From assembly GCF_015832195.1 (NCBI RefSeq), contig NC_052017.1, positions 11,484,790-11,548,789 of the forward strand: a stretch of 64,000 bases of DNA, in the 5' to 3' direction. A model generated the notes under the pieces. The model was not told where the DNA came from, made no database searches, and was given only the letters and a program-made list of their open reading frames with translations. Below are positions 56,975 to 64,000 of the stretch, in pieces. This DNA comes from Motacilla alba alba. Lineage: Eukaryota > Chordata > Aves > Passeriformes > Motacillidae. Position numbers and translations under genes: made by a program. Position 1 is the stretch's first letter. Every line of letters begins with the position of its first letter.

Positions 56975-59008
56975 AACTGTTGGGAAATTGGGGCAGAGAA
57001 TGTGGAATAGGATTTACTTGGAGTTACCCAGCAAGTCACAGATGCAGCTAGGGAGAGATCTGATCCCTGCCTCTGCCACATGGGCTGCAGTAATCACCCA
57101 AGAAGATGCACAGAGAAGAGACCACAGCAAGAGCTGCCCCTCATCACCTGTTTCACCAGCTTCATTCTTTTCCATTGTTTTCAAGTTTTCCATATCACCT
57201 TCCCTTTCGTGTCGTAAGGAATTTGGTGGCTAAGTAGTTGAATATGTGGGAGGATCTGTTCCTATTGGGCAGGAGAAGGTTCCAGGTTTAGAAGGAGCTG
57301 CAAGATGAGCCATGGCAGAGCAGCTTCTGCATTTGCTGATCATGCTCCACTTCTCCCACTTATGTAATAAGGCAATTGTTGCAGAGGTATCAGCATTCTT
57401 GTTTATGACATTAATTTTTCAGGTATGAAGGATAAAACTAGTTTGGCTCATCAGAATTCATTCATTCCTTCAGAAGTTCAAAGCAGGGTCAACACAAACC
57501 AGATCTTTGGCTTGAAAGCATTTAGGCTTTTTTCTTTTGTATTATTTTTAATATTTTTTTTTCCTTATCTTGCATTAGTTCCATATTTAGCTATGTCCCC
57601 ACATAAAAGGTTTTTGGCACAGAAAGTCCTTCATTCAAGTCATTCCCCTTCATGTCACCGATTAATTCAGACCATTAACTATGAAGCAAACTAGCTGATC
57701 ATTTGTCCATATGTGGCCTGCATATGAAGCAATCTTGGAGGCTTATGAATGCAGTTGGCTAGCAAAGAAACCACTGGCATTTCGTTACATTTTTGTGTGT
57801 CTCAGCATTTTCTGCCCCTGCCCCAAAAAAATTGAAAAGCCAAAGCACAGCCCATCTTTACAGCAATTCCTACCAATGCAATCAGAAACTGAAAAGCTTC
57901 TCATCTGACATTTCTAGTACAATTTCCAGAGCTCAGATCTTGTTCCTAAAAGGGCGGTCACCTGGTTGAAACTTTGGCTCATTTTTTGTTGGCAAAACTC
58001 TGTGACGATTGCTAAGTTTATACTGTGAATAAATCCAAAGGTAATATGGATAAGTAAAGAATCAGTGATAACTGAACGTTAGAAATTAATTCTCCTGTTG
58101 TAATCTCTATCTGCGACTTTCAGACTTTTATTACAGACTATGCCTTACTGAAGCCTCTGAGCTCTTCCCCATCAAGTCCCAGTTTAATCAAGATTTATTT
58201 TGGCTGATTCTCTCTCTGTATTTTCATAGTTCAAGTCTATAATCACTATTCAATAGTTTTAATTATAGCTACTGCTCAAGAGACCTGAAACATAGCTTTT
58301 CATATCTTTATGAACTATTTCTTGTATGGGGTTTTGAAGATCTCATAATTTAAATGCTATTAGAAAAGTTTTATGTGAAGTGGAAGTGAGATCTGGACCA
58401 TAGTGAATACCCATGAATGGCTTCAAGATTTTATTAATTGCTTTGTGCTTGGATCCTGCAGCCATCACAGACCTAACAGGTGCAAGTTTAATGTGCACAC
58501 TACAGAACTTTGGAGAGGCTTCAGAACACAACTCTTAAGGGGGATGAGAAATGTCCAGGCTCCTCTATCTTATCTATAAAAAAACAAGTGTCACAAAACT
58601 TAATGTCTTCCAAACCCACAAAAGTACCCTTGTGTGTCTGTATAACTGAAAGAATTGTTTTCTGCAAGGATATCCTCATTTCAAGGTGGTGAGATACAGA
58701 CAGCACAGGCCAACATCTGCTTTGCTTTGCCTTTTCTATCATGAGATTTGGGCAGCCTGGGGGCATGATTTGTGATCCTGTGGGAATTCTGCCATGCTCC
58801 ATTCTATATCCTCAATGTTTACCCTGTTCTGATGCTGTTTTGCGCTCTGGCAGATATCACCAACTCACACAGTGTGCACATCATGGTGCTTCAGTTTCCT
58901 TCTTCCAGATATTTTTCACTTAGACACAAGCAGTGTTTATAAGGTTTCCCTGGAAGGAACAGGCAATCAGCTTATCCCAAGCCTAGCTCTGGACAGGGAA
59001 GTCTTCTA
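56975..59008. other. Gene-free DNA
   Basis: No gene or transposon recognised. Confidence 0.5.
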
Positions 59009-59407
59009 TTACCGTGGGTCTTCTGGGCAGTCAGGACTTGGTGAAGTGAAGGAGAGATCTTGACTCCATTTCAGAAAGCTGGTTTATTACATTATGATAT
59101 ATATTACATTAAAAAAAGACCACACTATAACTATACTACAAAGAACAGAGAGAAAGATTCATCAGAAGGCAAGACAGGAATAGAAAGGAATGAATAACGA
59201 AGTTCTGTGACTCCCAGAGAGTCCCAGAGCTGCTGCCTCCTCGATTGGTCGCCAGGTAGAAACATCCCACATTGACTAATCAAGAAAGCACCTGCTGCAT
59301 CCACAGTAGCAGATAACAAATTGTTTATACTTGAAGCTGAGGCCCTTCAGCTTCTCAGGAGAAGAAAATCCTAGCAAAGGGATTTTCACAAAATATCACA
59401 ACCACAC
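59009..59407 (-). mobile_element. Solo LTR of an endogenous retrovirus, passerine type
   Basis: ATCTTGACTCCATTTCAGAA, GGTTTATTACATTATGATAT, AAAGATTCATCAGAAGGCAA, ... ATCCACAGTAGCAGATAACA, ... CCCTTCAGCTTCTCAGGAGA matches, in reverse, an LTR I know from songbird genomes. A polyadenylation signal (AATAA on the minus strand) lies near 59082 and CCAAT near 59245. The flanking 7-mers TCTTCTA (59002-59008 and 59408-59414) look like a target-site duplication. No internal retroviral sequence remains. Confidence 0.75.
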
Positions 59408-59414
59408 TCTTCTA

Positions 59415-62379
59415 AGGTAGACAGGGCAAATTGCTTTCCTAGAAGTGCCTTTCAAAGTCTCTACAATCAAGCTTGGATTTTTTAAGGGTGTATAATACCT
59501 GGAACTGCACACAAGGCAATACAATTGCTCACAGACACCTTTAGTGATGATTCTTTTATATTCTATTGTATTTATAAATAGAAAGTATGATGAATGCTAT
59601 TATTTGTCTGCCTTATGTGTCCTCCTGAGTTGGCTTCATCACTTCATTTGAAGGTGATAAGTTTTGTTTGTCTTCTCTCTTTTAATCTATCTTCTGTTTT
59701 TCTTTCAGTGCAGCTTCAGCTCCAGACTACTGGATGTCAACATCATATCTAATCCTCTGAAACTGAACTCTCAATTCATTTTTTTTTATTATTTTCTTCC
59801 AAGGCAAAGTACTGCCTATAATTGCTGCTGGAATGAAAGCACTGGAGAATGAAGACAATATTTGTCTATTAGAGACAACAGAATAACAAACTTCTCTGTA
59901 ATGCAGTTGGCATGAAGCTTCTGTATTTTCATCTGTGGATAATTGTTTCTGTGATCAACAAGGAAAAGTTGCAAGACTGTTGTAGTCTACGGAGGGAACT
60001 AAGAGCTGTTCTGTCTGAAAACATTAAAGTGACTTAAACCAGGCTGTGGGAAAAGTGATCAGAAAAAGACACACAGTTTACTATTGGAAATTTCTCTAAC
60101 ATATAGAGGAGGGAAAGAGAATTCAAGGGAATCTGTAGGAATTCTGCTTATATTTCAGTCAGTTGTGAGTCACTCTTTTTTTTTTTAATGTAAAAAAAAT
60201 AAATAGGCATGAAAGAGAAAAGAGCACAGAAGAGGTAAAAAAATATTAATCTGGAGTAAAAATGGGCGACTTGTTGAGATAAGCCCTTTCCTGGTCACTG
60301 AAAACAGTTGTCTGATGTAACATATGACAGGCTGTGCATGACAGAGGAAAGATTACTTCCTACTTGCCCTTCTTTGGTGCTAATAAAAAAGATGTTATAC
60401 TCCATTTTCAGAGACAGGAAAGCTGACTAAGACTGAGTTGGTGTAGCACTCCTTAAGGATATCATGTCCTGCAGGAGAAAAGGTGGGACTGAAAGCAGTA
60501 GAGAGTGTCAGAATTAGGAAAGGTATGGGAGAAAAGTTAGATAATCAATTCTTGGTTGCATTGCTCTGAAGATATCTTTCCTCAGAAACAGTTTTGTCCT
60601 TGGTAACTAAGGCTATATATAAGGAAGCTTTTGTCAAATGTGAACAGAACTAAACTGATGGGACTAAAGATTTGGAATAAAATCAGATGTTTGCTTTAAA
60701 TCTTATTTGCTGTGTGTGGGCTGTGTTGGATGTCCAGGCTCAGAATGGGAAATTCTCTGACTCTGCCCGAAGAGGCAAGTGATGGCTAAAGACCTGCTCA
60801 GCAGAGGGAGTGTGGTCAGAGAGATAAGAAAATGTCAGAGGTACAGTTTTCTGAGACTGTAAATCAGGGGTAAACATAAGAAGGCACAAACACACAGATC
60901 CTTAAAATACCTTAAAGAGTCTAGTCCTGAGTCCCCAGGATTATCAAGGCTTTTGATTCTGATAAGATGGTTTATGAAGGTGCCAAAAGATACTGTTTAC
61001 AGAGATGCTATTTATTATGTTTGCATTGAAAGCCTTCTGTTCACGATATGGAACATGCTAGGGAGATAATTTGCAATTGTCTAATCTATGTGTGAAAACT
61101 GTGAACATATAACTCTGATGTGAAATTAGGTCACTCTGGAGGAGAATTTGTTTTTTCTCTACTATTTACTCCATTTCTCTTTTTGGGCTGACAGGTACGA
61201 AATAATACACCTTCAAATATTGTTTGCTTTAGCAATGTCCTATTGTAGCTATGCCTCCACTGAGAGGAAAAACAGCCTGGTGTCCAGAAAAGAGACGCTG
61301 ACTTACCCATGGTGCCTCTTATTGTAGTATATTCTCTGATTCTCTTACTGCACCATTGCCATCATACCATCTCTCATATGAGCATAGAACATGAGAACAA
61401 AGATATTTGGATTATATCCACCTCCTCTGCATCTCAGAGTGGCAAGCAGGATACGACATGGAATAATGTAGGGCTTTACAGGGCCCAGCAGAGTGATTCC
61501 ACACTTCAGTGTGTCCATTAGTTTATCTCTGGTCATGCTGCCAGTATCAGGTTTGAGCCCCTTTAATACCCAGGAGAGCCCTTTCTCCCTTCACTGTGCT
61601 ATCTTTTACCTCACTGCCCAGGAGTTTTTATTTAGAGCCCTGCAGTAGTGAGTAAAGATACTGTGCTAGAATCATGTCTTCAACCTGGTAATGCTTTATG
61701 GAAACAAACAAATCTTAACCAGCAACTTTGCCACCTTTTTTTTTTTTCCATTTTCCCTTTGTTTCAGTTTCAATCAGCACCAAACTCCATTGCCTGTTAA
61801 TAAGATATTAGTTTTTCTGAGCAGGTCACACTGAATGTATTTCCATTCCTTTCAGATATACAGAGAATGTAGTATTAGCTATTGTATCAGTTCATTGTCA
61901 CTGTGGTGGATGATATTTTTGGCTTAGAGATATCTATACAATACGAATTGAAGCCCAAACCCCATTTTTAGTCTGTCCTGGCTTGCATGCAAAAGCAGTC
62001 TGATTCCATTATTCTTTGTTTCATCTAAGAATATTAGTGAGGACACTATCTCCACTCACAGGATTACAAAATTTTAGTAAGCATATGAACACCATTTCAG
62101 AAGGGACTTCCTGACCTGAAGTAGAGGAGAGAGGCATTTTTGGGTTAATCAGGGGGTTTTTTGCTTCTTTTTGGGAAGGAGTATTTAAATACCAATCTCT
62201 TCATTTCTACAGTGTCATAAAGTTGCTGAACCAGAATGGAGAGGAAAGTGCTTCTGTTACTGAAGCAGAGTATAATAATATATTTACTTGCCATGTATCA
62301 TTATCAAAGAAATACTGCAGCCAGGTTAGGCAGAACATTTGGAATCTCCCAATCATTTAAAATCTTGTTTCAAGCCAAT
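59415..62379. other. Gene-free DNA
   Basis: No gene or transposon recognised. A short T run lies at 60176-60186. Confidence 0.5.
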
Positions 62380-62380
62380 A

Positions 62381-62427
62381 AAGTCTATAAGACAGTCTTT
62401 ATAGACTAAAGAAAGTCTATAAGACAG
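62381..62427. repeat. Inverted plus direct repeat of AGTCTATAA
   Basis: AGTCTATAA, GACAGTCT, TTATAGACT form a 9-bp stem; then AAAGTCTATAAGACAG is repeated directly 31 bases after its first copy. Looks like a template-switch duplication. Confidence 0.8.
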
Positions 62428-62599
62428 GTACATCAATATGCATGTTTCATAATCCATTGTCTACTAATTTATCCAAATATTTTCTTTCTTTTTTTCTGAA
62501 TTTTTTTACTATCTTCCATTATCTTTGTAAAGTGCTTGAGATGGGCTACTCATAGAAGAACATATTCTTTCAGGTAATTATTTATGTAAATTCTAAGTC

Positions 62600-62702
62600 T
62601 TCCTTCCTTCCTTCCTTCCTTCCTTCCTTCCTTCCTTCCTTCCTTCCTTCCTTCCTTCCTTCCTTCCTTCCTTCCTTCCTTCCTTCCTTCCTTCCTTCCT
62701 TC
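62600..62702. repeat. (TTCC)n microsatellite, about 26 units
   Basis: 103 uninterrupted bases of TTCC, all pyrimidine on the plus strand. Very likely length-variable. Confidence 0.97.
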
Positions 62703-64000
62703 ATCTAGTCTTCAGCAATACATAAATGTGCTTAAATACACACATGACTATAGAGTTTGACTACAGCCTGCAGCATGTGCCCAATCCTCTCCCTCCCTCC
62801 CTTCCCTCTACCTGTCCACCTCAGGGTTCTGTGCTACCCTTCCATATGTCCTGATCACAGTTCACTCAATCCCTTCTGCTCTAATGCTAACATGCTTGAA
62901 AAGAGATCTCTGTCCTTCCTTATGAAAGCCAAGGCTAATCTGGAAAAGTTTTTATTTCCCAATTATATGATTAGTAATGGGAGTTTCATACAATGGATCT
63001 CACTTTACTCCCACGCAAAGCTCCATTTCACTGCAACATAATCCTGTCAACTAAAGAGCTGTTTTTATCTCAGTGTCAAGAGAAAGGAAAAGATCAGAAA
63101 TCTCTGTAAAGCAGGATTCTTTTAAAATTTTTGTTTGTAGCAACTCTTTGTGGAGAGGCTCTTTGAGTTTGAATGGTCAGATAAAAAAAAAACCACAGCT
63201 AATTTCTTTGCTGAAAAATAATAGTAATAATAATAACAACAATAACTCTGATAAATTGTTTTTCAGTGAGCTGAGGGTTTCTGGGGAGAAGCCTCCAGAG
63301 CAGAGAGGTGGGAGACACAAAGGGTGGGAGGGAGAATGGCAGCACTGCTGCTCCCCCACATCCCTGCTGAGCCCCCTGAGCTGGGGAATCAGCAGGGGGG
63401 AGCAAGCAGTGCCAAAATATTCCTCACAGCACTGTCTGACAAGAGAGCTCAGATGAAAGCTGTGCTATTTTAGTAAAAGTCTTTGGATAAAAATAAGACC
63501 ATAATACACAGCAGTGATCTAATAGTTTATAACAGGTTTATTCATGAGTCCTCATTTAGTGTCCACTTAGGTAAAACTCCTGTGGATTTATCAGCTAGTC
63601 AATCAAAAAGCAAAATATTTTGTCAAATGTTTAAAAATAAATAGCCATCTGACTTCAACAAAGGAACTTTTGCCCCATCCAGCTGTTGTTTTTATAGAGT
63701 TTTCTATCACCATTTATGGTGTTTCTTTTCTCTCCTGCTCCTATGCTCTGTTTCTCTTATGCAATGAATTGTGAGAGTAAGACAAACTAGGGAAGGAGAT
63801 AAAGACATCATGTGATTTTTCTTTATTTGTTCTGTAAAGCATGTAGCTCATTTTATACAATTGTATAAATGGCAGTAAAACACTTGGCCTCAGTGGGAGC
63901 TTTATTTGGGTAATTTCTACATAAGGATTGCAGTCTGGGGCTCCCACTGTTTTAAGCAGTTCCAAAATACTGAGATCACATCTGTACAATATCTAATATT
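62703..64000. other. Gene-free DNA to window end
   Basis: No gene or transposon recognised. It contains an AAT/AAC trinucleotide tract at about 63219-63246 and a GC-richer, purine-rich patch at about 63280-63415 that matches no repeat I know. Confidence 0.5.

Noticed and set aside
1..64000. tRNA, rRNA, CRISPR arrays, complete retroviruses or DNA transposons
   Set aside because: None seen on either strand. The retroviral traces are solo LTRs only, with no internal genes.

Overview
This is nuclear DNA from a bird, most likely a songbird or close relative. It is an AT-rich vertebrate window with GT-AG introns and one CpG-island promoter. It carries many CR1 LINE fragments, solo LTRs of types I associate with passerine genomes, and long simple repeats. 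There is no operon-like layout and no prokaryotic signature. The only firm protein-coding gene lies at the extreme left, on the minus strand: the first seven coding exons of PITRM1 (presequence protease PreP, a mitochondrial M16C zinc metallopeptidase). The exons join in phase from the ATG at 4072 down to 799 and give about 258 residues. These include an Arg-rich mitochondrial presequence, the inverted HILEH zinc site and the distal NEMKG zinc-ligand motif. The gene runs off the left edge. Its promoter is a CpG island (about 3690-4290) with an inverted CCAAT box, a GC box and an NRF1-like element. Coding exons are at 799-959, 1349-1445, 1558-1672, 2101-2252, 2796-2902, 3722-3824 and 4035-4072.

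Right of the promoter, about 4.3 to 64 kb, no second protein-coding gene is convincing. In other vertebrates PITRM1 reads away from a large gene-poor interval that ends at KLF6, so this stretch is probably the PITRM1-KLF6 desert (inference from known synteny). Its contents are of three kinds. (1) Transposon remains: CR1 fragments at 7.3, 11.0-12.1 and 47.8-54.9 kb; solo LTRs at 11.5, 16.5 and 59.0 kb; and weak remnants of old amniote repeats, including MIR-like pieces, at 20.0, 37.5-38.9 and 44.2 kb. (2) Simple and low-complexity DNA: A32 at 23.25 kb, (GT)24 at 37.8 kb, 112 bases of pure pyrimidine at 56.9 kb and about 103 bases of (TTCC)n at 62.6 kb. (3) Unique sequence that may be regulatory.

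The most notable unique signals are a perfect match to the RFX X-box consensus at 42822, three same-strand CTCF-like motifs (10627, 41108, 43615), a TCF plus homeodomain TAAT cluster at 18.47 kb, and a 35-bp near-perfect hairpin at 24991. An exon-like open segment with good splice signals lies at 13006-13157. Structural curiosities are a solo LTR nested inside a CR1, a CR1 pair in opposite orientation that looks like a 5'-inverted insertion with a possible 8-bp target-site duplication, and a 70-bp near-identical direct repeat spaced exactly 1,500 bp apart. I saw no wholly new system. The value here lies in the regulatory candidates and insertion histories.
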